A DNA stretch of 41,009 bases from an uncultured Prevotellaceae bacterium (GTDB lineage: Bacteria > Bacteroidota > Bacteroidia > Bacteroidales > Bacteroidaceae), in NCBI GenBank assembly GCA_902767775.1, contig CACXIP010000029.1, forward strand, positions 1 to 41,009, read 5' to 3'. The notes below the pieces were generated by a model. That model did no database searches, was not told the DNA's origin, and worked only from the letters and a program-made list of their open reading frames with translations. Position 1 is the stretch's first letter, and every line of letters starts with the position of its first letter. This document shows, one piece after another, positions 1 through 9,072 of the stretch. Made by a program: the position numbers and the translations under genes.

Positions 1-22
1 TACACAATTTTTACGACATAAC

Positions 23-63
23 AAAGGCCGAGCTTGGGAAAGTTCGGCCTTTGAGCTTTTTTT
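23..63 (+). terminator. Rho-independent terminator of a gene left of the window
   Basis: A 13-bp stem (arms 23-35 and 40-52, one G-T wobble) with a 4-nt GGGA loop is followed by a run of eight T at 57-63. It reads on the plus strand, so it probably ends a gene lying left of the window that converges with the SusD gene. Confidence 0.75.
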
Positions 64-65
64 AC

Positions 66-99
66 AAAAAAGAGAGTGCGCCTATTTTGACACACCCTC
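66..99 (-). terminator. Rho-independent terminator of the SusC/SusD operon
   Basis: On the minus strand an 11-bp stem (arms 89-99 and 72-82, three G-T wobbles, loop 83-88) is followed by six T (66-71 as A on the plus strand). It starts about 20 nt after the SusD stop codon and is back to back with the plus-strand terminator. Confidence 0.75.
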
Positions 100-119
100 C
101 CTTTTTAAGTCTTTTGTGA

Positions 120-2147
120 TTAGTTTGCTTTTAGCTCATCAGCCACAGCGTCTTCCCAGTTTGTCCACATGGGAATGGACTCATCATAGCCATCATAGCC
201 ATAGTTCTGACGAAGAACACCTTGGTTGTTGGCTGTGATAGCAGAGTTGGGAACAGGCCAGAACAGATTGTGCTTGTTCACTTTGTATTCATAGGTCTGG
301 TTGCCCTGCTGCCCCTTGCCATAGTCATGGTTGAACACGTTGTACGTGGTGCAGCGACGATACCAATAGCTGCCGCCGTTGAGGTCGGTGCCCTCTTGCT
401 TGTCCCAGTTGTTGAGGTCGTAGGTATTGCCCCATTCGTCGGGTTTGCCACTGCGGGCGAGACACCAGCTGACGCGCACCATCTCGGCCTGACGGAACTC
501 CTCGAGATAGAGCTCGCGGGCACGCTCCGACATGATGTCGCCGATGGTGACGGTGGTATACATCTTCTTGGCATTGGCACGCTTGCGGACAGCGTTCACA
601 TCCTCCGCAGCGCCGGCTGCATTGCCCTGATAGAAGCGAGCCTCAGCGCGCAGCAAATAGGTCTCTGCCAGGCGGAAGAGATACATGTCGCCGTTGGCAC
701 CCTTGCCAGAAGCACCTTGGAACTGGTTGGCACCAAGATTCTGCTCATTCGGCGTGTCGAGGATATAGAGCTGATAGAGTGGGGTAGGATACCAGCTGCG
801 GATGGTGTCGGAGCAGAGGATGTCGCCCTTGTGAACGAGGATTTTTGATGGGTCAGATGGGTCTGCATAGTCCTCGGTAGCGTAAAGCTGATAGTTCTGC
901 CCATAGCAGTCTGATTTCCTGTTGTTGTACTTGAAATCTTCCATCTCCATCCAGTTGCCTACCTCACGATTGTGGCGCAGGTCCTGCCAGTCATACTCTC
1001 CGTCATACAGCCAGATGGTCTTGTTGTAGTAGTAAGAGGTGCGGTTCACTGCGATGCCACGTCCGGCAGCACGCACCCAGTCGAGTTCTGCGTTGTAGTC
1101 CTTGTTGTTGCGGGCAATGTTCTGTCCGGGACCACCAAGACCGTGCGGGTCGCGGATGATACCGTTGCTCCAGTGAGCGAAGCAGGCGCGCATCACGTTG
1201 TAGGTGGTGAAATCCTGGTCGTTGTTGTTGGAAATCAGCATGATGGTCTCCTTGTTGGCAGGGTCGGCGATGTTGGGTGTGCGGTGCAGGTCCCAAACGA
1301 CGTTGCGGGTCACCTTCCAGGTGTCCTCGGCTCCGGAGGGCTGCCATGTGCCGAAGTTCTCTGTCATCAGTTTCAGACCATGGTTGTTGATCAACTCGGT
1401 TGCCATGGCTTCAGCCTTGGCATATTCGCCCACAGCGAGATAGCACTTGATGAGCAGGTGCATGCAGGCCTCTTGGTTGACCTGACCCACATAAGCCATC
1501 TTGCTCTGTGGCGGAACGTGTTGGGTGGCAAATTCCAAGTCGTGAACCAGCATCTTGAAGATTGCCTCTTTGCTGGCTGATGTGTAGTTGCGCTTGGGCA
1601 CGCTGATGAGTTTGGTAATCAAGGGGATGTCGCCAAACTGGAGTGTGAGGTTGTAATATGCATAGGCACGGTGGAAATAGGCGCGTCCCTTATAAGCATC
1701 GCGTGTGGCATCGTCAATACCCTTCACGTCATCGATATAGGAGAGGATGGTGTTGGCATATTTTACCATATTGAATCCCTGGTCCCAGAAGCGCTGCATG
1801 TAGTTGGCGTCACCACCGCCGGCCATACCCGACGTTGGGGTGAGCTTGGCGTCGAAGTTGTCTTGGAATCCACCTCCCATATCGGTCTTGGCATACATGC
1901 CCACATCCGACATCAGATAGTTGGTAAAGATACCCACGTTGTTCCAATTGCCGTCGATACGGTAGGTCTTCAATTGCTTGTCGCATTGTGCGAGGGCGGC
2001 CTGCAGACCAGCCTCTGTGCTATATGTGGTTGTCGGTTCGTAGAACGACAGGGGGTCCTGCTCCAGGAACGAGTCGCCGCAACTGGTCATCATAGAAGCT
2101 ATCGCTATCAGTGCCAGGCCTCCTTTGAATATATTTTTGGTATTCAT
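120..2147 (-). CDS. SusD/RagB family outer-membrane nutrient-binding lipoprotein
   Basis: Surface lipoprotein that forms the lid of a SusC-type TonB-dependent transporter and binds the imported glycan or peptide. The 675-residue product has a lipoprotein signal with Cys at residue 23 (motif MMTSC), the SusD N-terminal motif FLEQDP right after it, TPR-like helical segments through the middle, and the usual family C-terminus with a WPVPNSAI motif. It lies 40 nt after the SusC gene on the same strand and is presumably co-transcribed. At 675 residues it is longer than many SusD proteins, as in the larger RagB/SusD branch. The substrate cannot be told: no glycoside hydrolase or peptidase gene adjoins the pair inside the window. 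Family assignment is firm. Confidence 0.95.
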   Translation of the reverse strand: MNTKNIFKGGLALIAIASMMTSCGDSFLEQDPLSFYEPTTTYSTEAGLQAALAQCDKQLKTYRIDGNWNNVGIFTNYLMSDVGMYAKTDMGGGFQDNFDAKLTPTSGMAGGGDANYMQRFWDQGFNMVKYANTILSYIDDVKGIDDATRDAYKGRAYFHRAYAYYNLTLQFGDIPLITKLISVPKRNYTSASKEAIFKMLVHDLEFATQHVPPQSKMAYVGQVNQEACMHLLIKCYLAVGEYAKAEAMATELINNHGLKLMTENFGTWQPSGAEDTWKVTRNVVWDLHRTPNIADPANKETIMLISNNNDQDFTTYNVMRACFAHWSNGIIRDPHGLGGPGQNIARNNKDYNAELDWVRAAGRGIAVNRTSYYYNKTIWLYDGEYDWQDLRHNREVGNWMEMEDFKYNNRKSDCYGQNYQLYATEDYADPSDPSKILVHKGDILCSDTIRSWYPTPLYQLYILDTPNEQNLGANQFQGASGKGANGDMYLFRLAETYLLRAEARFYQGNAAGAAEDVNAVRKRANAKKMYTTVTIGDIMSERARELYLEEFRQAEMVRVSWCLARSGKPDEWGNTYDLNNWDKQEGTDLNGGSYWYRRCTTYNVFNHDYGKGQQGNQTYEYKVNKHNLFWPVPNSAITANNQGVLRQNYGYDGYDESIPMWTNWEDAVADELKAN

Positions 2148-2187
2148 AATTTTTTTCCTTATTACATGTTTACCTGTTTGCTATCTC

Positions 2188-5100
2188 TTAAAGTGTCACA
2201 TTCAGACCAAACTGGAACTGACGATTGGCAAAGCCGCCGGTTTCGGGGTCGCCATACTCCCAACTGTCAATGGTGAGGACGTTGTGGACGCCTGCAGTCA
2301 CATGGACGCGCTGGATGCCCCATTTCTCGGTAATCTCCTTGGGTACGGTGTAGCCCAGGGTGATGTTGTCCAGACGGACGAAGCTGCGGTTGTATACCTT
2401 CTCAATACCGGTCACGCCCGACGGACCGACAGCGTTCAGACGTCCGTAGTCGTTGGTGGGATTGTCGGGAGTCCAATATTCCTTCTTGAAGGTGTTGCAG
2501 GTCTGCGTGAACATAGAACCAGAGTTGTCACCATTCAGCCAATAACCTGCACGGCTCTTGTGGCCCATGTAGGAGTACATGGAGAACGAGAAGGTGAAGT
2601 TCTTGAGGAAGGTGAAGTCATTGCGCATATTCCAGTAGATAGGCGGCTGTGTGGTGCCTTGATAGGTTCTGTCCTTGTCGTTGTAGACAGGCACGCGTGT
2701 TCCGTCTTCCAGGATTTTGTCATCTTCTGTATAGACATTGACCACCTTGGGGTCGCCCGGCTTTTGGTTCACCCTTGCAGCCTCAGCAGCCTCATCAGCC
2801 TGCCAGATGCCGTCGGTCTTCCAATACCAGATTTCGCCGATGGGCTTGCCGATGAACCAACCGTTGCTGGTATCGTCAATCTCCTTGCCGTCCTCGTCAT
2901 ACTCGTAATAGAGGTGCTTGATTTTGTTCTTGTTGTATGAGAAGCCCAATGAGGTGTTCCATGTAAAGTTCTCTGTGTCGATGTTTCTGGTGTTCACGGT
3001 AATCTCGAAACCGGTATTGGTTACCTCACCGAGGTTGGTGGTGATGCTGCTGAATCCGGTGAAGTTGGGCAGGCGCTGTCCCATAATCATGTCATGAGTG
3101 CGCTTGTGATAGAAATCGAAACTACCTGAGATGCGCTTGTTGAGGACAGAGAAGTCAATACCGAAGTTCCATGAGGAGGTCTTCTCCCACTCCAGGTTCG
3201 GGTTGCCGAGACGGCTCACACTCAGGGCGTTGAGCACCTCCTGTGCGGTTGAGCCATACTTGTAGTAAGCATACAAACCACCATTGGCAAGGTTGGAGAG
3301 GGCGAGATAGGTGTCGCTCAGCGAACGGTTACCGTTGGTACCGTAACTCAGACGCAACTTGGCCATGTTCAGCCAATCCCAGTTCTCTGCAAATTTCTCT
3401 TCTGAGAGCACCCAGCTGCTGCCGAGTGACCAGAAGTTGGCCCAAGGATTGTTGTGTCCGAAAGCAGAATAACCGTCGCGGCGAACCGTTGCTGTAATCA
3501 TGTAGCGGTCTTTGTATCCATAGAACAGACGTCCCAGATAGGCTGCTGCAGTATAGTGGGTGTCATTGGTTGAGAATGAGCTCTGCTCCTTGTTGGCACC
3601 AGAGATGTAGTGGAAGCCAAGCACGTCGGTAGGAGTGATGTTGCGTGCCGAGATGTTGTCGCTCCAGTAGCGGTTTTCCTCAGCTTCCTGAACGAGGGTC
3701 ACGGTGAAGTGGTGGATGTCGGCAAATGTGCGGTCCCATGTCAGCGTGTTGTTCAGGTTCCAGTTGAATGACTTCGAACTGTTGCGGTTTGAACCACGGT
3801 CTGCTGGTTTGCTGTCGGGCAGTTCGGCCGACAAGAAGTAGCGGTCGTAGAACCACTGGAATCGCGGCGCGATGTTGAACTGATAGGTGAAGCCGTAGGG
3901 AAGGGTGACCTTTGCGTTGAAGATGGTGTTCAGCACGGTGTAGCCTTTCTCCAGGTCGATGTACTGATGTTGGAAGTGGTAGTTGTAACCACCGTTGGTG
4001 GGGTTGCCGGTACGCGGATACTGCACCTCATTGCCTTGGTCGTCGAAGCGTGAGGCATAGGGCGACTCGCGCAATTGGTTGTCATCCCAGTAGTTGCTGC
4101 CCAGGGGCACGGGCTGAGAAGTGTCGCTGCGGTCTTGGAAGTTGACGTTGCCACCCACCTCGAGCCAGTTGGTGATTTTCGCATTGAGTTTCATGTTGGC
4201 GCGATAGGCATGGTATTTGTCGCCTTGGATGGCACCCTCATTGTTCAGGTAGCCGAAGCCCATATAGTAGTTCACATGGTCGGTAGCACCCGAGATGCTG
4301 GCATTGTAGTCCTGATTGAAACCTGTGCGGAATGTGGCATCCTCCCAGTTGTAGGTCTTGCCTGCAAGGAAGTTGGCCATCACAGTGGCTGCGTCTGCGT
4401 CGAAACCCATACGGCGGGCATAGAGGCTGAGCATCGACTCACCTGCCTGCGAGGTCTTCGGTCCGTTGCTTGCCCACTGGTCTTGTGAGATGCCATACTG
4501 TGAGAGGTTGTTGAAGTTGTCGTAATATCCTACTGGGATACCACTGTCTTTGCCGTAGTAGCCCCATGAGCCATCCTCCCGATAGCCGTAGGTTTGTGCC
4601 TTGTACCAATCCTCACGATATTTCATATACTCATCAGCATTGAACATATCGCGGTAGGCAGCCTTGGTGTTGATAGCCAGGTTGGTGCTTACGTTGATGA
4701 TGGGCTTGCCTTGCTTACCTTTCTTGGTGGTGATAATGATGACACCGCTGGCGGCCTTGGCACCATAGATGGCAGCCGACGAGGCATCCTTCAGCACGTC
4801 AATCTGACCGATGTCGTCGGGGTTGATTTCGGAGAGCTCACCAGCGAACTGCATGCCGTCCAAAATAATAAGAGGTGAGTTGTGTGCTCCGTCGGTGTAA
4901 AGTGAGTTCTGTCCACGCAGTTGGATGCTTGAACCGGCACCTTTTGCAGAAGAGTCGAAACCGATTTGCAGACCTGGTGTACCACGCAGCAGGTCCTGCA
5001 CACTGTTGGGATTCTGGTCGGCAATCTTGTTGGGGTCAATCTGTACGACAGAACCAGTCAGGTCCTTCTTGCGCATCGTACCATAACCGACGACCACCAC

Positions 5101-5472
5101 CTCTTGCAGAATCGCAGAGTCTTCTTCAAGGAGGACATTTACCGTCTGACCATTTTTGTAAGCCAATTCCTTGGTCGTAAATCCAATGTAGGAGATAACC
5201 AAAGTGCCACTGGCGGGAACGGATTCCAAGACGAAGTTTCCGTCGTAATCCGTTACAGTACCCGTATTGGCGGCATCTTTCACTTTGACGGTAGCACCAA
5301 TGATAGGTTCGCCATTTTTGTCTACGACCTGGCCTTTCACGATTCCAGCCTGTTGGACATCCTGAACTACCGGGTCTGCCATTGTCGGCAATGGTGATGA
5401 TGTCATCCCAACTGCCAACGCCATCACGAAGCATAGCTTCTTGAATGGAAGAGTTAGATTTGAATACTTCAT
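2188..5472 (-). CDS. SusC/RagA family TonB-dependent outer-membrane transporter
   Basis: Beta-barrel importer of the outer membrane, energised by TonB-ExbBD and paired with the SusD lipoprotein downstream. The 1,094-residue product has a signal peptide (about 1-32), a carboxypeptidase-regulatory-like domain (about 44-118, motif KNGEPIIGATV), a TonB box around 124-131 (EVVVVGYG), a plug domain with the usual VLKDASSAAIYGAKAASGV motif, and a long barrel ending in an aromatic-rich strand (QFQFGLNVTL), the typical insertion signal. It starts the operon. A TAnnTTTG element lies about 70 nt upstream of the start. The substrate is not recognisable. Confidence 0.95.
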   Translation of the reverse strand: MKYSNLTLPFKKLCFVMALAVGMTSSPLPTMADPVVQDVQQAGIVKGQVVDKNGEPIIGATVKVKDAANTGTVTDYDGNFVLESVPASGTLVISYIGFTTKELAYKNGQTVNVLLEEDSAILQEVVVVGYGTMRKKDLTGSVVQIDPNKIADQNPNSVQDLLRGTPGLQIGFDSSAKGAGSSIQLRGQNSLYTDGAHNSPLIILDGMQFAGELSEINPDDIGQIDVLKDASSAAIYGAKAASGVIIITTKKGKQGKPIINVSTNLAINTKAAYRDMFNADEYMKYREDWYKAQTYGYREDGSWGYYGKDSGIPVGYYDNFNNLSQYGISQDQWASNGPKTSQAGESMLSLYARRMGFDADAATVMANFLAGKTYNWEDATFRTGFNQDYNASISGATDHVNYYMGFGYLNNEGAIQGDKYHAYRANMKLNAKITNWLEVGGNVNFQDRSDTSQPVPLGSNYWDDNQLRESPYASRFDDQGNEVQYPRTGNPTNGGYNYHFQHQYIDLEKGYTVLNTIFNAKVTLPYGFTYQFNIAPRFQWFYDRYFLSAELPDSKPADRGSNRNSSKSFNWNLNNTLTWDRTFADIHHFTVTLVQEAEENRYWSDNISARNITPTDVLGFHYISGANKEQSSFSTNDTHYTAAAYLGRLFYGYKDRYMITATVRRDGYSAFGHNNPWANFWSLGSSWVLSEEKFAENWDWLNMAKLRLSYGTNGNRSLSDTYLALSNLANGGLYAYYKYGSTAQEVLNALSVSRLGNPNLEWEKTSSWNFGIDFSVLNKRISGSFDFYHKRTHDMIMGQRLPNFTGFSSITTNLGEVTNTGFEITVNTRNIDTENFTWNTSLGFSYNKNKIKHLYYEYDEDGKEIDDTSNGWFIGKPIGEIWYWKTDGIWQADEAAEAARVNQKPGDPKVVNVYTEDDKILEDGTRVPVYNDKDRTYQGTTQPPIYWNMRNDFTFLKNFTFSFSMYSYMGHKSRAGYWLNGDNSGSMFTQTCNTFKKEYWTPDNPTNDYGRLNAVGPSGVTGIEKVYNRSFVRLDNITLGYTVPKEITEKWGIQRVHVTAGVHNVLTIDSWEYGDPETGGFANRQFQFGLNVTL

Positions 5473-5542
5473 TTGTTTGGTTTGTTAGGTTAAAAAAGAG
5501 AAAAAACTTGTAGGTTTTGCTTATTCGTATGCTTTATCGTGG

Positions 5543-5550
5543 CAAAAATA
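5543..5550 (-). promoter_or_regulatory. Candidate Bacteroidetes -7 element for the SusC gene
   Basis: The minus strand reads TATTTTTG (TAnnTTTG consensus) about 70 nt before the SusC start. No clear TTTG -33 element is found 19-21 nt upstream, so the call rests on the -7 box alone. Confidence 0.4.
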
Positions 5551-5623
5551 ATAAAAAATCTTAAAGTGTCGCTTTTTTGGGGACATTTTTTCACTTCCGG
5601 GGCGTGTTTTTCTTATCAAGGTG

Positions 5624-5687
5624 GTTTGGTCGTTTAGTCGTTTAGTTGTTTGGTTGTTTGGTTGTTTGGTGGTTTAGTTGTTTGGTT
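5624..5687. repeat. Eight tandem copies of an octamer (GTTTRGTY)
   Basis: Exactly eight consecutive 8-nt units of the form GTTT(A/G)GT(C/T/G) fill 64 nt, with variation only at positions 5 and 8 of the unit. The array lies between the SusC promoter region and the nested inverted repeat that starts at 5692. No gene is visible here. Confidence 0.85.
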
Positions 5688-5691
5688 TTTA

Positions 5692-5905
5692 GGAGTTTAG
5701 GAGTCTGGGAGTTTAGGAGTTTAGACATATGACTTTTTTGTAAGGAGTTGAGACATATAATCTGATTAGAATGGTGGTACAACCTATAGGGACACGATAT
5801 CGTGTCCGCTTGAGATGTCTGTCGTGTTGTAACATAGTAGAGACGTTCATTTATGACCGTTCGCTTATTCGAACTATTGTCCAAACTCCCAGACTCCTAA
5901 ACTCC
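5692..5905. repeat. Nested inverted repeat with a central perfect palindrome
   Basis: A perfect 23-bp inverted repeat (5692-5714 and 5883-5905) encloses 168 bp. A perfect 18-bp palindrome (5790-5807, half-site GGACACGAT) lies inside, and both share the same centre (5798.5). The arms between do not pair well. The outer repeat with its right flank recurs at 32908-32953. No convincing gene lies in 5473-6001; 5906-6001 is A/T-rich with degraded TTCGTG-type words. Confidence 0.8.
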
Positions 5906-6001
5906 AAAATATTCGTATCTTTTCGTGGTAGTAAAATTTTTGAACAATTCGTGTCCAATTCATGGCAATTCATGTGAAAAAACAATAATCATCAGTTGCG
6001 A

Positions 6002-6753
6002 TTATGGTGCCGCGACAGGCCGTATCGGCAATCCCATGACGACTCCCCACATGTTGTCGTATTCCATTTTTGCTTTGCCATCACTGATGCGGAGATGGTA
6101 TGCATAATATTCCTTCATGGAATGTCTGGTGCCAGACCAGTATCCGCCCCACAAATTGTCTGCTCCCTTGTTGTTCGGTTGGTCTGACTCAAGACGGCAT
6201 CCGGCAGCAGGAAGGAAAATGCTGTTGCCGTTTGCCTTGCTGATGAACAACTGTCCTTCAACGTCGTTTAGCTTCACCCATTTACAAATGCTGTTGTCAA
6301 TCAACTCCTGAAACTGACCGGATGAGGGCATCCGCCATTTGCCTCCCCACTTCACATCAGCGACATCATATTTTGTTCAGCAGATGTTGGTGCCGATATT
6401 CATCCACCGTATGTCACCGTCATACCATCTGTTGGCATTGGGGTCTTCACCTTCGCTATACAGATAGGAGGTGTCATCGTATATGTCTTTCTCTTTCGTT
6501 TCACCCCATGCATAATATCCACCGCTTACCTCTGGTGACAAGGCATCGGTATTGCAACACGACCATTTCGTGCCAGAGGGCATTCCCAGGTCTGTCATGT
6601 GCGGGCGCTTTTCATCGGTACAGGTAGACTGAATGATTTCAACCTCTGCTTTAGCTTTTCTTTGGAGCTATTACCACCAGTCGTCCTGTCCGTTTGTCTT
6701 TGGCAGGAAACCAGCACAAACATACCGATAATGAATATTAATATCTCTCTCAT
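6002..6753 (-). pseudogene. Broken FISUMP-domain (Fibrobacter succinogenes major paralogous) lipoprotein
   Basis: The gene begins at 6753 with a lipoprotein signal (FIIGMFVLVSC). After about 30 codons the reading frame is lost near 6650-6670, in an A-rich stretch. The domain resumes in another frame with DLGMPSGTKW and GGYYAWGETKEKD (from 6598), hits an in-frame TGA at 6377-6379, then continues in the same frame with TKYDVADVKWGGKWRMPSS and ends with WSGT and GLPIRPV motifs. Both motif halves are family hallmarks, so this is one gene with a frameshift and an internal stop. FISUMP domains are common in secreted Bacteroidetes lipoproteins of unknown role. It lies 6 nt after the small gene 6760-6984. 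Sequencing error could explain one of the two lesions. Confidence 0.8.
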
Positions 6754-6759
6754 ATTTGT

Positions 6760-6984
6760 TTACAACTCCACTACCATATATCCCGAAATCTCACCTTCGT
6801 AAACGACTTTAGAACCGACGTAGATCTTTCCTATGCCATTCCTGTAGTCGAAATGCGCCTCACCTCGGGAATTGGTCTTCACATCACAGGTTTGGCCACC
6901 AAAGAAGCCTGAATAATGCACACATACTGTCTTGTACTCGAGCGTTTCACCATCTCTATGGTCAATAACTTTTATTGTAAACAT
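6760..6984 (-). CDS. Small hypothetical protein
   Basis: A 74-residue protein of alternating hydrophobic and polar residues, probably all-beta, with a glycine-rich centre (YSGFFGGQTCDVKTNSRG) and the ending YMVVEL. It has no signal peptide or membrane segment. The pattern of a short beta domain with a TNSRGEAHFDY stretch resembles regulatory-like or carrier beta-sandwich domains, but I do not recognise a named family. It is second in a likely minus-strand operon: 31 nt after gene 7016-7303 and 6 nt before the broken FISUMP gene. Confidence 0.6.
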   Translation of the reverse strand: MFTIKVIDHRDGETLEYKTVCVHYSGFFGGQTCDVKTNSRGEAHFDYRNGIGKIYVGSKVVYEGEISGYMVVEL

Positions 6985-7015
6985 AGTTGATAATATTATA
7001 GATTAAGAATTAAGA

Positions 7016-7303
7016 TTAAAGCAGCTGTGATACCAAATAATTCGGGATTTGCAAATATGAATCCAAAGTCTCTCCATTATATTCAAACGAAGGATAATGC
7101 GGAACAGTTCTGTAAGTCTTGTATATGTTTGTTACCAAAGAATGGTGTACATATGGATCAAATGGTTCTGATGGTTGTCCTACAGATAGGATCAACCTGC
7201 CATTTATATCTGCTGCATATAGCATAAAATGACCTATTTCACCTTCAACCTCTTTTTTTAAATACATTTTTATCACTCCGAGTTCTTCCCATTGTAAAGC
7301 CAT
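7016..7303 (-). CDS. Hypothetical protein
   Basis: A 95-residue protein of unknown function starting MALQWEELGVI. It has a predicted beta-rich N-terminal half (IGHFMLYAADINGRLILSVG) and a proline- and tyrosine-rich C-terminal half, with no signal peptide and no membrane segment. It is the first gene of a probable three-gene minus-strand unit with 6760-6984 and the FISUMP pseudogene. No convincing TAnnTTTG box is seen in its upstream region. The adjoining 7304-7518 is A/T-rich and appears empty. Confidence 0.55.
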   Translation of the reverse strand: MALQWEELGVIKMYLKKEVEGEIGHFMLYAADINGRLILSVGQPSEPFDPYVHHSLVTNIYKTYRTVPHYPSFEYNGETLDSYLQIPNYLVSQLL

Positions 7304-7518
7304 AAAACACTATTTTTTAGTTAAACAATAATTGATTTCCTATTAATAAAGAGTCAATAAACCGCCAAAATCTAACAATAATCAAAAATTTTTCTACCAA
7401 ACAGGCATTTTCGAGTGGAAATACCCATGGTTGAAGAATGTGTTGCTTCGCTGTTTTTTTCCTCTGTCATAGTCTCTCTTTGGAGAACCTTTTTAAGATT
7501 CCTTTTTTATCCAGTAAG

Positions 7519-7549
7519 TTTGTCGTGAAAAGTTTTTTGTGTATTTTTG
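7519..7549 (+). promoter_or_regulatory. Bacteroidetes-type promoter of the 7587 gene
   Basis: TTTG (7519-7522), 19 nt, then TATTTTTG (7542-7549) matches the Bacteroidetes sigma consensus exactly. The expected start of transcription is about 30 nt before the first ATG of the downstream lipoprotein gene. Confidence 0.8.
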
Positions 7550-7586
7550 CATCGATGATAAACTTAAGATGTAATCTTTAATTTAT

Positions 7587-8288
7587 ATGTTCAAAATGAA
7601 TTGGTTGAAAATGAAAACTTGTTGGTGGTTGCTACTTGTTCTTTGCTTAGGCTTGATATCCTGTGAAGAGGCCCCAAAAGAAGCCAGTAAAGAAAAGGAA
7701 AGCAAAAGTTCACAATCAGAAAACAATCAAAAGAAGAGTTTTACATTGGACGATTTGAATCAACTAGTAGATGGTGAAAAGACAGATAAATATTTATGGG
7801 ATATTTCATTTGGTCTAGATGGTATAAGAGTTGTTAAACGGCTCGACAGATTAGGATTTGATATGGTTTCTTATTCAAATTCCTATGATAAAGCAACTTT
7901 CACCAAAAATAATGGTCACGTTTATTTTGGAGGAATCATATGGCATTTTTTTGAGGTTTTTTTTCGAGATAACCAGTTCATAAGAATTAAATTCTATAAT
8001 GAATATAAAGATAAAAAAATGGCCATTGACGAAGGAAATAAAATCTATAATGTTCTCTCCAAAAGATATAAGATGATAAAAGTTGAGCCTAAGGAAGGTA
8101 ATGTTTTTTTGTGCTCTTTTGGTTCATCTAAAGTATACGATGCACTAGTTGTTTTTTATGTCAATCGTTATGAGTCGGATGGACATGTGTATTACGGAAA
8201 TCATCTAATTTACTCTGATAGTAATCATTCTAACAATTCACTTGCTAATATCTTAAAAGAGCAAGTGATGGGAATACAATCCAAATAA
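7587..8288 (+). CDS. Hypothetical lipoprotein
   Basis: The 233-residue product begins with a lipoprotein signal (WWLLLVLCLGLISC, Cys 26), followed by a charged, low-complexity linker rich in E, K and S (about 27-50) and a globular alpha/beta region with many aromatic residues (about 60-225). The first Met could be replaced by Met 4 or Met 9; all leave the signal intact. I do not recognise the domain. It has its own strong promoter and lies 27 nt upstream of the Sel1-repeat lipoprotein start, so the two are probably one transcript ending at the terminator at 9044. Confidence 0.75.
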   Translation: MFKMNWLKMKTCWWLLLVLCLGLISCEEAPKEASKEKESKSSQSENNQKKSFTLDDLNQLVDGEKTDKYLWDISFGLDGIRVVKRLDRLGFDMVSYSNSYDKATFTKNNGHVYFGGIIWHFFEVFFRDNQFIRIKFYNEYKDKKMAIDEGNKIYNVLSKRYKMIKVEPKEGNVFLCSFGSSKVYDALVVFYVNRYESDGHVYYGNHLIYSDSNHSNNSLANILKEQVMGIQSK

Positions 8289-8315
8289 ATAATGAAAATA
8301 ACTAATTTCCTGATC

Positions 8316-9038
8316 ATGAAAAAATTGCTGTTGTTTACCTTCATTAGCATTCTGCCGTTCCTAACGGCATGTAAGAAGAAATCCACCTTTGAATATTATC
8401 TCGAAAAGGCGGAAGCTGGCGACCCCATTGCACAAGATAGCATATCTATGTTTTACTATCTTGGAGAGCATGGGGTAAAAAAGGACTATGAGAAAGCATT
8501 CGAATGGGCAAGTAAATCTGCAGAACAGGATGATGTTTATGGCCAGTTCCGACTTGGGGTAGCATATAATTGGGGAGATGGAGTAGAACGTGATTTTGCA
8601 GAAGCCGTATATTGGTATCAAAAAGCTGCAGAACAAGGACTAGCTGACGCTCAAAATAATTTAGCAACATGCTATTTAAATGGAGAAGGTGTGGAGCAAA
8701 ACTTTGAAGAGGCTGTTGTTTGGTTTAAAAAAGCAGCTGAGCAAGGACATGAATTTGCTCAATATAATCTGGGCTTTTGTTATGAAAATGGCAATGGTGT
8801 CGAACAAGATTCTGCCAAAGCTTATATTTGGTACCGCAAATCCGCTGAACAAGGTTGTGCACCCGGCCAATATATGTTAGGTCAATGCTATGGAAAAGGT
8901 ATAGGCGTTCCTGTCAACATCCAAGAAGCCAAGAAATGGTACCAAAAGGCTGCTGATCAAAAAATTGAAGATGCAATGGCCGCACTTTCGCAACTGGAAG
9001 AATCAGAAGAATCAGAACCAGACAAACAAGCCCAATAA
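8316..9038 (+). CDS. Sel1-repeat (SLR) lipoprotein
   Basis: Sel1-like repeats are TPR-related helical pairs of about 36 residues that form protein-binding solenoids. The start is placed at the Met of MKKLLLFTFISI, which gives a clean lipoprotein signal (FLTAC, Cys 19); an in-frame ATG 24 nt upstream is possible but would put charged residues before the signal. About five repeats follow with the signature A..G...AQ..L...Y..G.GV..D...A..W..KAAEQG, then an acidic tail (EESEESEPDK). Probably envelope-associated. It follows the other lipoprotein closely and is followed by a strong terminator. Confidence 0.9.
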   Translation: MKKLLLFTFISILPFLTACKKKSTFEYYLEKAEAGDPIAQDSISMFYYLGEHGVKKDYEKAFEWASKSAEQDDVYGQFRLGVAYNWGDGVERDFAEAVYWYQKAAEQGLADAQNNLATCYLNGEGVEQNFEEAVVWFKKAAEQGHEFAQYNLGFCYENGNGVEQDSAKAYIWYRKSAEQGCAPGQYMLGQCYGKGIGVPVNIQEAKKWYQKAADQKIEDAMAALSQLEESEESEPDKQAQ

Positions 9039-9043
9039 ATCCT

Positions 9044-9070
9044 AAAACCGCCTCGCAAGGGGCGGTTTTT
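9044..9070 (+). terminator. Rho-independent terminator after the Sel1 lipoprotein
   Basis: Stem AAAACCGCC/GGCGGTTTT (9044-9052 and 9061-9069) with an 8-nt loop and a T run, starting 6 nt after the stop codon. Confidence 0.85.
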
Positions 9071-9072
9071 CA

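Noticed and set aside
5624-5905. CRISPR-like array
   Set aside because: The tandem units are 8 nt long without spacers and no cas gene is present.
5642-5977. Short frames through the octamer and inverted-repeat zone
   Set aside because: They translate the repeats themselves and show no protein-like pattern.
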